Shown here in pieces: positions 23,736 through 33,986 of a stretch of 64,000 bases of DNA (position 1 is its first letter; the number at the start of each line of letters is the position of its first letter). The position numbers were made by a program, and so were the translations under genes. Origin of the DNA: Dryocosmus kuriphilus (taxonomy: Eukaryota > Arthropoda > Insecta > Hymenoptera > Cynipidae); assembly GCA_038277395.1 (NCBI GenBank), contig CM076191.1:28034583-28098582 (forward strand), read 5' to 3'. The notes beneath the pieces are model-generated. The model had not been told where the DNA came from. It saw nothing but the letters and a program-made list of their open reading frames with translations, and made no database searches.

Positions 23736-24059
23736 TTATATTAATAAACGTCTTTTTACATTCTCATCAGAGAAGGTATTAGATTCATGTAAAATTTGAC
23801 TTTCGCGGATTTCATGAAATCTCCACGTTTTGAGACCTCCTGAATCCGAAAAAACGGGTTTTACGACGGTGTCTGTCTGTCTGTTGTCGTCGTCGTCGTC
23901 GTCATTCGTGTCGTCGTCGTTGGAGTCTGTTTCCACGATAACTTTCGAAAGACTAATCGGATTGGAGTGCGCTTTGGTACACTTCTTTAAGGAGGAAAAA
24001 GAAAGGACGATTTCTTTAGCCAGCGGTTTTTGACCAACGGTAATGGTTTTATCCATCAA
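23736..24059 (-). CDS. Conserved acidic ORF of the palindrome repeat (copy 2)
   Basis: 107 codons starting with ATG, unknown function. It matches the ORF of the copy at 59117 over the whole shared length: DKTITVG, LKKCTKAHSNPI, an Asp/Asn-rich run coded by a GAC-type microsatellite, then DNRQTDTVVK and SDSGGLKTWRFHEIRES. Differences between the copies include length changes of the acidic run in multiples of three. No signal peptide or membrane segment. It may be a protein end or a remnant, since no longer partner is seen. Confidence 0.4.
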   Translation of the reverse strand: MMDKTITVGQKPLAKEIVLSFSSLKKCTKAHSNPISLSKVIVETDSNDDDTNDDDDDDNRQTDTVVKPVFSDSGGLKTWRFHEIRESQILHESNTFSDENVKRRLLI

Positions 24060-24840
24060 AAACGGTTTTCACAAAATCAAAAAATCCATTTTCCGGCTAA
24101 ACTATGAGAGATACAAAAAAATGTAAGAAAGTAAAATTGTTCATCTCAAAAAAATCTACAAATTTTATCTTAACCGTTTTTTGATAAAATGAACGGTTTT
24201 TGTTTTAATCAAGAAAACGCTATTAAATCTAAAAAACTCTGGTTTCCCGCTAAAATATTCAAGATACAAAAAAATGGTAAACAACAAAGGTGTTCAATTC
24301 AAAAAGATCTACAAATTTTGTTTCAACCATTTTTTGATAAAATGCACGGTTGTGTTTTAATCGATAAAACGTTATTAAAAATAAAAAATTTCAAATTTCC
24401 CGCCAAATTATGCAAGATACGAAAAAATGACAATGAACAAAGTTGTTCGTCTCAAAAAGATCTACAAATTTGCTTTCTATCATTTTTTTGAGCAGACGCG
24501 TAGTTTTTGAGTTATTCGTGAAATATGTTATGAAGTATAAAGAAAACCACTTTTCAGCAAAACTATGCAAGATATGAGAAAATATTAACAAGCAGAATTG
24601 TTCACGCTGGAAAGAGCTACAAAATTTATTCATAAGACTCATCGTTTTACTTTTAAGAATCGAAATCCTGTATTGTGAAAATTTGGAAAATCACAATAAA
24701 ACTTTACCAATCTACAATGTGTTTTAAAAAAATTTAATTATCGAGCGCGAAACGCGAGTGCCAACAGACGCGCGCCCTAGGCGCACCCATTCTTCGCGCG
24801 AAGCGCGTGATGAGAATGTGCCCGCGAAGCGGGCAGATTT
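23745..24840 (-). repeat. Palindrome-rich dispersed repeat, copy 2 (nearly complete)
   Basis: Runs from TTTTTACATTCTCATC at the left to CGAAGCGGGCAGATTT at the right. In sense (minus) orientation it starts with hairpins (GCCCGCTTCGCGGGC, CGCTTCGCGCG, CTCGCGTTTCGCGCTCG), then about four internal units of 130-160 bp, then a conserved acidic ORF. A mirrored end motif, GAGAATGTAAAAAG, occurs again at about 26380-26395. Confidence 0.8.
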
Positions 24841-24996
24841 AAAAAAAAAAAATTTCCGTACAAGATCAACAATGATGTCTTTTTGAATTTAATGACTTAT
24901 AATCAAGCTTAATGGAAATAAAAAATTTTGGAAAATCCTAATAGATGAGGAGAATTTTCATAAAATTGCAACAACCATGAATTTTAATGTCAACGA

Positions 24997-25050
24997 CCAA
25001 CAATTATCCCTGATGAGGATGCCATAATGGCTCCGAAACGTTGGCAGAAA
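24997..25050 (+). ncRNA. Hammerhead-ribozyme-like core of a Penelope-like element
   Basis: CTGATGAG (25010-25017), a stem II of GATGCC/GGCTC type closed by ATAA, then CGAAAC (25034-25039) followed by GTTGG. CCAAC at 24997-25001 can pair with GTTGG. These are the conserved core boxes of hammerhead ribozymes, which are known from terminal repeats of Penelope-like elements. The cleavage-site triplet is not clear, so activity is not shown. Confidence 0.5.
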
Positions 25051-25200
25051 TTTTAGCTTGTAATAAAGCAATTAATAGTCTGAAGTAGTCGTTCTTCATC
25101 CCTGACTTCTACTGATGTAAATAAGCTGTCGGTAAACGTAGCGCTGAAACATAATCTCCAAAAGTAATTTTTTCGTGGCCGAACTTGGGATTACAGAAAA

Positions 25201-25785
25201 ATTACCTATAAAGCCTTAATTTGGTGGGAAGCCCGTCGGTCTCCCTTCGATTTGTTATATACAATGTGATCAAAAACGAAATAAGTGTTATCAAAAAGAA
25301 ACTGGGTACAATTTCTGATTTCATCAAAAGGTATTTTGCAAATATCTTCAATTTGATAGTATCTTTTGTCAAGACTTTCAAGAACTACAGAGCACGGAAT
25401 GTTTGTAAATAATGAGTTAACGTCCAAAGATAAAAGAACGTAATCATTATCAATTGTAAGTTTATTTAATTTTTCTTTTAATTCGTAACCATTATTGATA
25501 TTTGAAAGTTAAAAAAAATTAAATAAACTTACAATAAGTAATAATGACTACGTCCTTTTATCTTTGGATGTTAGTTCATTATTTACAAACATTCCGTGTT
25601 CTCTAGTTCTTGAAAGTCTTGACAAAAGATACCATCAAATTGAGAATATTTGCAAAATACCTTTTGACGAAATCAGAATTTGTACCCACTTTCTTTTTGA
25701 TAGCACTTATTTCGTTTTTGATCACATTGTATACAAACAAATCGAAGGGACAACGATGGGCTTCTCGATCTTAGCTTTATTCGCA
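25201..25785. repeat. Head-to-head inverted duplication of the Penelope RT start
   Basis: 25201-25469 and 25511-25785 are inverted copies with a 41-bp spacer. Both carry the block that reads SLFTNIPCS in the RT, one on each strand. Such head-to-head 5' ends are typical of Penelope-like insertions. Confidence 0.85.
25206..25427 (-). pseudogene. Penelope-like RT fragment, inverted copy
   Basis: Reads DVNSLFTNIPCSVVLESLD, the conserved block before RT catalysis in Penelope-like elements, then frameshifts near 25240. It covers the same part of the protein as the start of the plus-strand copy and nothing more. Confidence 0.75.
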
Positions 25786-26362
25786 GACACTGTTATGGAC
25801 GACCTGCAAACTAGCTGTTTAATAAAGTTAAAAGTTACTTATGGTTGTGTTCCTCTTTTTTACTATCGCAATGCGGATGATACCACTTTGTGTATAAAAA
25901 AAGAAACTAATAACAAAAATCTTCAATTTAATTCTGAACTGGAAAACAACAATAGTATTAATTTTCTGAATTTAACTATACTCAGGGAAAACAGCAGTAT
26001 TTATTACCAATTGGTATCAAAAACCCAATTCATCAGGCAGAACCACCAACTATTTTTTAGGTCATTCAATACAAATGAAAAGAAATATTGTATTCAATCT
26101 GGTCAACAGGGCTATAAAGTTGTCTTACAAGCGATTTCATTGTCAAAATCTTCAAATTGTTACCCAAATCTTACTTAAAAATGAGTATCCTGCTACGTTT
26201 ATTAAAAAACATACTAAAACCCGAATGAATATAATCAAATATTCACCAAGTATAAAAAAGAAAAACATAATTTACGCAACCGAAATTTTGCGCAACGACC
26301 AAAAGTTTGTCTTCCATTCATACCGAACATTTTTTATAAATTATTCACTGATCTTAAACTAA
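25564..26362 (+). pseudogene. Penelope-like reverse transcriptase, broken
   Basis: Starts in the RT at DVSSLFTNIPCS and goes through the TTMGFSILALFADTVMDDL block and RNADDTTLC (the catalytic box, usually YVDD, here changed to NADD). A deletion follows, then NNNSINFLNLTI. A frameshift near 26075 moves the C-terminal part to another frame. The GIY-YIG endonuclease is not recognised. Fixed at both ends by hammerhead-like cores. Confidence 0.8.
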
Positions 26363-26699
26363 TACCTCCTCATTGAAATGAGAATGTAAAAAGAGGATAT
26401 CCACTCATTAAATTAGAGATATTTTCCTATTCTCCACAAATTCAATTCTTGATTTCTCATTTACACACACATACAGATTCTTTGATACCTATATTCATTC
26501 ACGCAAACATACACATTCATGGTATTTTGTAAACTATAGTCTTTACTCAATGTAGTTTTTAATTATGTCTTTTCGGCGCTTGGACTCATTGAATTTTATC
26601 ATTGTTAAAATCTGGACCATATTGGTAATTAATATTTTTTTAAACGTCACTTTTAATACCTTTGTTATGTTACATTTTTTAATCTTATTTATGGTGCTT

Positions 26700-26760
26700 A
26701 ATAACAAAATTTTATCCGGATGAGATTAGCGAACCACAAGCTAACGAAACGTCGCACAAT
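26700..26760 (+). ncRNA. Second hammerhead-like core, 3' of the Penelope RT
   Basis: CGGATGAG (26717-26724; one change from CTGATGAG), stem II GATTAGC/GCTAAC, then CGAAAC (26745-26750). In the same orientation as the core at 25010, as expected of the two pseudo-LTRs of one element. Probably inactive because of the altered first box. Confidence 0.4.
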
Positions 26761-27237
26761 TAACTGATGTGTTATTATTTACCATCCAACTGGCCAAAAA
26801 ACTCTTGATTACGACTACTAATATATGGAGGATGATCTATCAGAATCAGAAATATTCTTAAATTGGCTAATATTTTAGGTTTGAGGTTCACAGCAAATTA
26901 AAGCTAATAACATAAACAGCATTTTTGTTTCAAAATGATATGATATCAACTTCCTTGTTCTATATTCCTCGGTAAATTACTGACGAGTGGCCGAGCACTG
27001 GTTCCACTATCCCATTTAATTTATGTGACTATTCAACTTAAAACAAGAAATTCTTCCAGATAATAAAAAATATTTGAATCTGGATAGCTTAAATGAATTT
27101 GCAATTTATAGATTTTAAATATGATACAAAATTAAAAATATACTTTCGGGAAAATAAATCTGCTTCACATTTTTAGTATGAAAAAAAGAATTATTAGGTA
27201 CCTATATATACTATTTTTGAGTATTTGATTTATAATT
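26761..27237. other. AT-rich spacer before the Polinton
   Basis: Apart from the inverted terminus at 26986-27013 I see no gene or repeat. 27232-27237 (ATAATT) is the Polinton target duplication. Confidence 0.5.
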
Positions 27238-28160
27238 AGTAGATGAGCAAGGGGGTTTCTAACTCAAGATCCCTGTTACCGACAGTTACCGACATCGAGA
27301 GCTAAAGTAGTTCATGTCCGCGCTAAGCTTCTAGAATGTTTGATGTGACGTCATTAATTATACTGCGTAATAAAATTGGCGAAAACAATTTCCCTTGCCC
27401 CCCCCCCCCTACACCCCTTCTTTCTTCTATACTAAGCTTCTAGAATGTTCTCGATGACTTGAGTAATTATAGTGCGCAATTGCGAGTTTTATCAATCAAA
27501 ATCTTTGAAAAATATGACGTCAGCTTCCTGTCGGTAAATATCAAAGGGATAACTGATAAGGAATTTGTTATTGGAAACATCAGATAAATGAGGTCAGATG
27601 AGTGGTGTATAATGGTGGAATGTTTAAACAATACATTTAAAGATAAGTGTAAAGGCCGTTCGACGTATACTCAACGTTTTATAAATATGACGTCAGCTTC
27701 CTGTCGGCAAAATATCAAAGGAAAAGCGCTAAGGAATTTGTTTTTATAGATACGAGCAAAGACCGTCCAACGTATGCAGTATGTTTTTCACTGGTATCAC
27801 CATAAAGTTTTAATTCATCAGAGCTGGTTTTGGATACACTGGTATTAGCGCATGTCCGTGTGAGCTTGAATTGGTTAAGTGTGCATCTGTGTGAATCGAG
27901 TGGAGGGGATAAAAATAGGATGACGCCATTGCTATGGTGAGTTACTTCCGGTGATAAGAATGTTGACGCCTGATATCTCATAGTTTTCTTATCTTAACAT
28001 AAACAATGGGTATCAAATTACATAAAATTCTGAGAAATTGCATAAACAAGAGTATCAGGTTACATGGAATTCTTGAGAGTGTCAAAGGGTCTTTCAAGGA
28101 CAGATTCTTCTCATCATCAGCGTAAACTAATCGACATAATTTATTGCTTCCCTAATGTGT
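27238..28160 (+). repeat. Left terminal inverted repeat of the Polinton
   Basis: Matches 56421-57225 in inverse with scattered substitutions and some indels. Contains two tandem units that each hold TGACGTCAGCTTCCTGTCGG and TATCAAAGG, and a C run near 27400. Confidence 0.92.
27329..27450 (+). promoter_or_regulatory. Heat-shock elements and CRE site in the left TIR
   Basis: A three-unit heat-shock element TTCTAGAATGTTC at 27438-27450 and a near copy at 27329-27341 (last unit TTT). A full CRE palindrome TGACGTCA lies at 27346-27353, and more at 27515 and 27688. The right TIR has the mirror sites (HSEs at 57019-57031 and 57122-57134; TGACGTCA at 56774, 56947 and 57110). Motif presence is seen; regulation is inferred. 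Confidence 0.6.
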
Positions 28161-28506
28161 GTTACAGAAAAATTAACAAATATTGTCGCCTAGAAATTTG
28201 TCTGTTCTTAGAAATTACGTCATCTTCTAAGAATTTTTGTAATTGCGCATTACACTCCAAACGTGTCTAGACGTGTTGCTTATAACCTAAAAGCTTCTAG
28301 AACTATAAGATAAAGAAGGTGATATGAATAGACAAAGATAGTACCTACATTAATTGTAAATATATAAGTACATTTCATATTAAATTTTATCAGTCAGCAT
28401 TAAACATCCAAATTGTTCACACCGCTAAAAAGTCAGATTATATATCCGAGAAAATACAAGCGTTAAATTTGCGTTTCTCAATATTATTAGATTTCACACT
28501 TAAAAT
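28161..28506 (+). promoter_or_regulatory. Presumed promoter of the first Polinton ORF
   Basis: A TTCTAGAA pair near 28292-28299, an ATATATAAG box near 28361-28370 and a TCAGTC initiator near 28390 stand in the order of an arthropod core promoter before the ATG at 28507. Confidence 0.4.
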
Positions 28507-28791
28507 ATGCCTCTGCTTGAAAATCATTTGGTTGCAGTAGAATCGTACGTGAAATATTGTGAATATGTAAAAAGAGGCATTTCAATGATAGAATTTTTGG
28601 GAGATGTACGAAAAATACTGAAAACTCCCGCTGAAATTTATTTATCTGTATCTGGGGTGTTTATAATTATTATAAAAGATGGAGTAAGAATCTTGTTGGA
28701 TCCTGTAAAAAAGACAATTTGTCATATAGGCGTTAAAATAGATGAGGAGGAGGAGGAGGAGGAGGAAGGACGACGAGACGAAGTGGACTAA
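28507..28791 (+). CDS. Hypothetical Polinton left-end protein
   Basis: 94 codons from ATG. A hydrophobic segment (LSVSGVFIIIIKDGV, around residues 46-60) and a Glu run (residues 79-87, a GAG microsatellite) near the C-terminus can be seen. I do not recognise the family. Its place next to the TIR and a promoter-like upstream region support expression, but coding is not proven. Confidence 0.4.
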   Translation: MPLLENHLVAVESYVKYCEYVKRGISMIEFLGDVRKILKTPAEIYLSVSGVFIIIIKDGVRILLDPVKKTICHIGVKIDEEEEEEEEGRRDEVD

Positions 28792-28833
28792 AATGAAGTA
28801 AACGTATAGCGAACGTATTTTTTTTTGTCTGCA

Positions 28834-28932
28834 TTCTAGAATCTTCTAAAACTTTATTGCATCATATTGTACAATCTAGTAGAGGGGGTCAGGATCTATA
28901 AAAGGTAGCCAGTTCTTCTCATTCATCAGTCT
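28834..28932 (+). promoter_or_regulatory. Heat-shock-type promoter: HSE, TATA box, initiator
   Basis: A perfect three-unit heat-shock element TTCTAGAATCTTC at 28834-28846, TATAAAAG at about 28898, TCAGTC at about 28926, and the ATG of the next ORF at 28941. Order and spacing are those of a heat-shock gene promoter in insects. Confidence 0.55.
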
Positions 28933-28940
28933 ACTGTTAG

Positions 28941-29168
28941 ATGTCAGATTGTGAAGGAAAGCAGCAAGAGTTAAAGAGTCGTTTGAATATATTACTAAAG
29001 AATATTCGAGAACTGAAACGTGTGTTACAAGTGCGATTAGAAATACAAAATCTTATAAGAAACTTTAATATCTTGACTCTCAACAAATTAATCAGTGAAG
29101 ATGGATTTCTCAAAACTAAACAAAATTGCTCTGAACAAGGAATTCCTTCCAACGAGAAAGCTCGATGA
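28941..29168 (+). CDS. Small coiled-coil-like Polinton ORF
   Basis: 75 codons from an ATG placed just behind the TATA/initiator pair. Leu and charged residues alternate in residues 5-55, which suggests a coiled coil. It overlaps the start of the next ORF in another frame (29101-29168), so both would come from one transcript. The family is not recognised. Confidence 0.4.
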   Translation: MSDCEGKQQELKSRLNILLKNIRELKRVLQVRLEIQNLIRNFNILTLNKLISEDGFLKTKQNCSEQGIPSNEKAR

Positions 29169-29415
29169 ACTTGAAATAAATAAAAACTATGAAATTACAC
29201 ACTTCAAGAAAGCAGCAACAAAATATGGAACGAGATTTTTCATAACCATAGAAAACAAATTCTCAGTTTTTTTGCCAGAGAGAATCGCTGACATGCTAAG
29301 AAAAGATGAAAATCTGCTTTCGGGACTACAAAGAGCCTGCCAAGATGGTGATCTCTGTATGATATATCATGGTGGACGCTACGATTCGATTGAATTTATG
29401 AAAAAACATACATAA
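29101..29415 (+). CDS. Conserved small Polinton-associated protein
   Basis: 104 codons; I place the start at the ATG at 29101, as the upstream GTG is unlikely. The core reads ITHFKKAATKYGTRFFITIE and then FSVFLPERIA, a pattern I know from short proteins encoded in Polinton-like elements of arthropods, function unknown. A small beta-rich fold, perhaps nucleic-acid binding, is a guess. It appears intact. Confidence 0.55.
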   Translation: MDFSKLNKIALNKEFLPTRKLDELEINKNYEITHFKKAATKYGTRFFITIENKFSVFLPERIADMLRKDENLLSGLQRACQDGDLCMIYHGGRYDSIEFMKKHT

Positions 29416-29560
29416 AGTGTGAAGTTTTACACTAATGCTTAGTGTTTGAAAGCCTTAAGCGTAGTCAACATCATGCCTTATACGCCTCGAAATCAAATGC
29501 CACACTCCACCACATACAATCTCAATTCATCATTCACAAAGCAAATTGTCGTCGATGGGA
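29416..29560 (+). other. Junction between Polinton and Penelope-like element
   Basis: No gene recognised. The Penelope RT starts at about 29565, so the insertion point lies in this stretch, but it cannot be fixed without an uninterrupted copy. Confidence 0.4.
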
Positions 29561-29871
29561 TCATATTAAAGTACGCACTCGATTAGATCAAAAACAGTTT
29601 CTAAAAGGGATAAATTTTATAATGAATTCCATTTACTTTAAGTTCAATGGAGTCTTTTATAAACAAAAGTTTGGTACTCCGATAGGTTCTGTCATTTCTC
29701 CGATTTTGGCAGAGATCGTGATGGAGGATTTGGAGAATTTCGCCTTTCAGCAGTTGGATTTTGATGTTCTTTTCTACTCTCGTTATGTGGATGACACTTT
29801 TTTGTGCGTCCCTTTGAATAAGATAAAGATGGTGGTTGGGGCCTTTAATTGCTTTCATCCGAAACTTCAAT
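29561..29871 (+). pseudogene. Penelope-like RT, 5'-truncated part before the LTR insertion
   Basis: Reads KFGTPIGSVISPILAEIVME and then FYSRYVDDTFLCVP, with the catalytic YVDD box at about 29782-29793. The frame is cut at 29871 by the LTR and goes on at 32005 and again at 46303. The N-terminal RT fingers are missing. GTPIGS and YVDDTFL are standard in Penelope-like RTs. Confidence 0.85.
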
Positions 29872-32004
29872 TGTTACCACCCGTTAATAATTTTTATATT
29901 CCGTTTTCATATTTATTGTAAGCTGGCTCTTCCTTGCTAAGCTTTCCTCTATCTCTGTTTCTAAAATATCAAAAGGGTTGTGGAGGCTACACAAACTGAA
30001 CGAGGTCCAAAGTCAGACATCGTTTATTATTTTTGTGGGACGTAATTAAACTGTTCTCCTCCGAGAATTCTATTATCTTTCTGGCTATTAATGAGAGGGC
30101 ATCATTTATTTATAATTAATAACAACAAAAAATGCATCTCAAAATCAGATTTTAATCCAAATTTAATCATGTCAACTCCCAAAGAAATTATACAAAGTAT
30201 GCCATTCACATTTAGATTACAAATTTGAGGAACGATACAGATTACTCACCCATGCTCGTTGCTATTCCTAATTCTACAACTAGAAAATAGGAAAATATCT
30301 ATTCCTAATTTTCCTTTTTCCTAATGGGCCGCTGTTATTTAAATTTATCGTGACGCACATACGTTTATACACGTAGTTGCCCGATATGTACTCTCACACG
30401 CGTACTGACGTTTGTTTTAATTGAAGGAATAATAATTGGCTTTTAACCAGGAAGACATGGAGTGCGTTTAAATTCGCATGTCATCCTACTATTATTCTTT
30501 CCTTTAACCCAAAAGCTAATTACAATAGGCAATTTCTCAGAAGTTTTGAGATTCAACCTCAAAATTGCCTAAGACGTTTCCATTTACAGTGGATTACAAA
30601 CTTACGGGGGTTCCAAACTTCTTATGGTCTTTCCGCACAACTGCCAGCTTCGGTAATAAATTTTCCGGTGCCCAGAAAACCCGATTATTCCGACTGACTT
30701 TAAGAGGTTTGTTGATCCACTGGTAACTCGTTAAAAAAAGGTAATTTTTATAGGTTTAACGTCCCCACGATGAGGTCTCCAACGCGCCCTAATCAGGAAA
30801 CTAGTAGTTTTACACTTCAACCCGAAACAATTAAATAAGAAATTTTATTAAGGGAAGCAAACCGTAAGGGTAAACGTGAGGTACCGGCGTGTTCAACTCG
30901 ACGGGCGTCTGTTAAGGAATTTCCGCGAGAAAAGATTCCCTTCAAGAGACTACTTGCTTGGTTCAATTAGCTCTGCAAACTGCCTCGATGATTTCTGATG
31001 GATGCCTCTTGTAGGTGACCTGTCAGTGGACACGGGTGGGAATTTTTGTTTAGGTAATGATATTTTCTAGTTGCCAGGCACAGTACATTTTGCTGTGCCT
31101 GGCTGGACTTTGAGCGCTTAGCCAAAAATGCAATCGTCAGCAGCACTGAGTGGAGTTCAAGTGGGCATTCCGCTGCTCTGTTAAAACTTTTTGTAGTTTG
31201 CAGATTTCTCCTCATTTTTTCATTTTAATTTTTAATTTTAAATTGTTCTGGTTTAGATTTATACGAATGTTTGCTGCGGGTCATGTTTTTCAATTTACTT
31301 TTGTAAATGTTTATTACGCATGACCCTTGTATCAGGTGCGGAACCCTCTCATTTGAAAAGAGTTTTTTTTTCAGTGATTTTGATACATATTTGGCGAAGC
31401 TATGGCCATATTACTTTCTCCCGCTCAAGGGGGTGGTTTAGGCAGGGAAATGCAGGGTGATCGGGGTTGTGGCGAACGTTAGGAGAGTGGAGAACGACTG
31501 GAGAATAAGAAAGTCGACAGGTCAACGCACTGTTGCAGTGACTACGCGGGGCACCCACACGGTCACCCGCCTATATGCACACGCTAGTCTCCCATGGTAT
31601 CGGTTAAGTGTGTGCGAAAAGGCCATACGGAGTTCAATCCCGCTAGGTCGTGGTTCCTGCGTGCGTATCCGTGTGAGTTTTTACATTCGCGGTTTTCCTT
31701 CTACTCTTTTATACTTAAAAGGTTTAACAATTTTCTTTTTGTGACTCCTTATTTATTTATACTTACTATTTCGATTAATTTTCCCTACGCGTTCGCTTAA
31801 GCAATTAAAATTATTTTTATAATATTTCCTTATTATTTATTTAGCTATCTTTCCCAGTCACCAACTTGTATCATCTGCTGACGCTGCATCTTACGCCCAG
31901 TGTCGGTCTCTCGTCACAAGTCTCATCCGTAGTCCGTGCATTCCATTCTCGCGATAATTTCTCCAGAATTAAAAATGCGCAGACTAGGGGGGAGGCATGT
32001 AACA
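29872..32004 (-). repeat. Ty3/Gypsy LTR, copy A, in solo-LTR layout
   Basis: 2133 bp, TGTTAC at one end and GTAACA at the other. CAAT stands on both sides (29868-29871 and 32005-32008), and the Penelope frame is continuous across it once one CAAT is removed. It differs from copy B (44169-46302) by three substitutions and one 1-bp indel that I can see. LTRs over 2 kb are long for Ty3/Gypsy. Small frames inside are not genes. Confidence 0.9.
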
Positions 32005-32728
32005 CAATTCACCTGTGAGATCGAGCAAAATAGCAAAATTAGTTTTCTAGACTTAGAGTTAACAAGACTTCCAGATGGGAGTATTATTAGGAACTGGTTT
32101 AGAAAGAGTACTTATTCTGGAAGAATTTTGAACTTTTTCTCTGAACATCCTATACAAAATAAAATTGCGGTGATTAAGGGGTTTGTTGACAGAGCTGTGG
32201 GTTTGTCCAGCGAGCCTTTTCACACACAGAATCTGAACATTGTTAGGAAGACATTATTTGTGAATCATTATCCACAGAACTTGATCGAAAAACATATCAA
32301 GGTTAGAATTGAACAAATTAAAAGCAAACATAGCAATTGTTTAGTTCCTGATACTACACAAAAAGAGAGAGAGAGTTTAGTTCTTCTAACACATTTGTTC
32401 TTCCATACTTTGGTCAAGTTTCTACAACTATTCAATTTATGTTGAGAAAGTTTAAGATCCATACCATTTTTAAAGTTCCATTTAAAATGGACTTTTTCAC
32501 AACTTTTGGTAAAGATCTTTTAGAAAGGTTTGAAAAGAGTGGGGTGGTTTATAAAATCATTTGCAAGAAGTGTGGAATGGCTTATGTGGGACAGACTGGT
32601 AGACTTCTTTATACCAGAGTCGAGGAACATAAGAGCGATGTACGTTTGAAGCGTTTTTATCGCAGTGTTCTTGCTAGAAATACTAGTGAATGTGCCAAAT
32701 GTTCCTTTGATTGGGATGGTGTTCAGAT
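32005..32728 (+). pseudogene. Penelope-like RT C-terminus and GIY-YIG start, duplicated copy A
   Basis: Continues the RT with SKISFLDLELTR, then the linker and the GIY-YIG endonuclease with VVYKIICKKCGMAYVGQTGR. It is identical by eye to 46303-47026 and stops at 32728, where it joins the truncated env of the Ty3/Gypsy element on the other strand. A frame change separates RT and endonuclease parts near 32440. Confidence 0.85.
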
Positions 32729-33801
32729 GTTCAAAATTGGCTGAGGCACTGATACTGAGTGTAATTGGTATACCAGGTACTTGACGGGTTCTATTAATAG
32801 AATGTCCAAAAGGACGCTGAGAATTTCTCCTTTGTAGACAGCTGTGACCTTGGAGATGCTGGCCAATTCCTCCATATCCACCAGTGGTCCTGGAACTGGG
32901 AAGTCGACATCTGGTTCATGGTCTTGGATATCACGGTATATTTGCTCCAATTGTTCTGACGTCACAAGCGAGAGATGCAAGCGACCTTGGCGGGATGCAT
33001 GAATGACTTCAAGGATGCGGCCGGCTGCTCGGAGGTAGTCATCAATGCTGGCATCTGCGATCCTTAAAATGCGATTTAAATTTTCTATATTCTTTAACTC
33101 CGCAACATCCCGTTGTAGATTGTCCAACTTCATGATATTTTGGGAGAGCTGTCTCTCGTGGAAGGCTATTTTTTCCTTATTGCTTTGGGACAACTTGTGA
33201 ATTTGCTCTAACTGTGCTCGTACCACGTGTGTTTGTTTGCCAACCACATATGAAATGTTTCCTTGGAGTTCATTAAGTTCGGCAATTCTCATTTCAATGG
33301 CTTTTCCGTCTTCGTACGTTAGCAGTCCTGCCACGGTCCAATTAGGCTACCTAATATTCCGAGTAGCGGAGTGGCCCTTCGACTTCTTAGTCCGCCCGGT
33401 AATCTTGGTGAAGCTAATTTGTCGGCTCTTCGACTAATTTCAGTCGTGTGTCTGGCGACTTCCTTTCTTAACTCTTCTGCCACTGCTATCTTGGCGTCTA
33501 AACCATAGTCAGAGATCGTTTGTAGACACATAATTCCGAATCCTAGCGGACAAAGAGCTGACAGACGATTAAACAGTTGCTCATAAGTTGCCAGTGAGCC
33601 TTGAATCTTTCCCACGTCGATAAAAGTGGAGACTCTCCAGGTCCCAGCAGTTCGTCTCATGATCCCTAATTGCTCATAATAGAGACCCGTGCTATTCCTT
33701 AAGGGCGTGATCCTATATGTGAGTTCTCCTAAATTGGTTTGGCTGGATGGAAATAGGATTAGCAGAGACATCAATCTTAGTATTTCCATCTTGTTGGGCA
33801 T
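32729..33801 (-). pseudogene. F-like envelope gene of the Ty3/Gypsy element, frameshifted and 3'-truncated
   Basis: Resembles the envelope proteins of insect errantiviruses, which are related to the baculovirus F fusion protein. The N-terminal part (33801-33319) has a signal-like start and a basic RSRR furin-type site, followed by a hydrophobic stretch like a fusion peptide. The frame then breaks and goes on in another frame (33334-32729) with a long helical, heptad-like region. The 3' end with the expected membrane anchor is missing, as the sequence passes into Penelope DNA at 32729. So it is not functional here. Confidence 0.7.
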
Positions 33802-33986
33802 TCAGAGAATAGGCAACCTGTCGAAAGAGAATATGGCATTAGACCTTAAACAATTACCGGTGAAGTCGGACGTGCGTCCCCAGAACCCAGATTTATTGAC
33901 AGATATTGCATACCTTCTGGTTCTGCGGGGCGCATGTTTGGCTTCAGCGTTTTTCTTTGCATGTAGATGATAACCTTCTTTTATCC

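Larger units (their letters stand above)
23384..27013. mobile_element. Composite element with GTGCTCGGCCAC inverted termini
   Basis: GGGTAGTGGAACCCGTGCTC at 23384 continues into GGCCACT and is mirrored at 26986-27013 with one substitution and one indel. A related motif, GTTCGGCCAC, recurs inside at about 23585 and, inverted, near 25165. Between the termini lie a copy of the palindrome repeat and a Penelope-like fragment. I found no clear target duplication, so the limits are those of the inverted repeat. Confidence 0.6.

Noticed and set aside
31457..31800. Frames inside the LTRs (also 30967-31215 and the same positions in copy B)
   Set aside because: They lie in LTR sequence and resemble nothing; their near identity follows from the LTR duplication.
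32729..33801. Intact env, hence an infectious errantivirus
   Set aside because: The frame is shifted and the 3' end with the anchor is missing.
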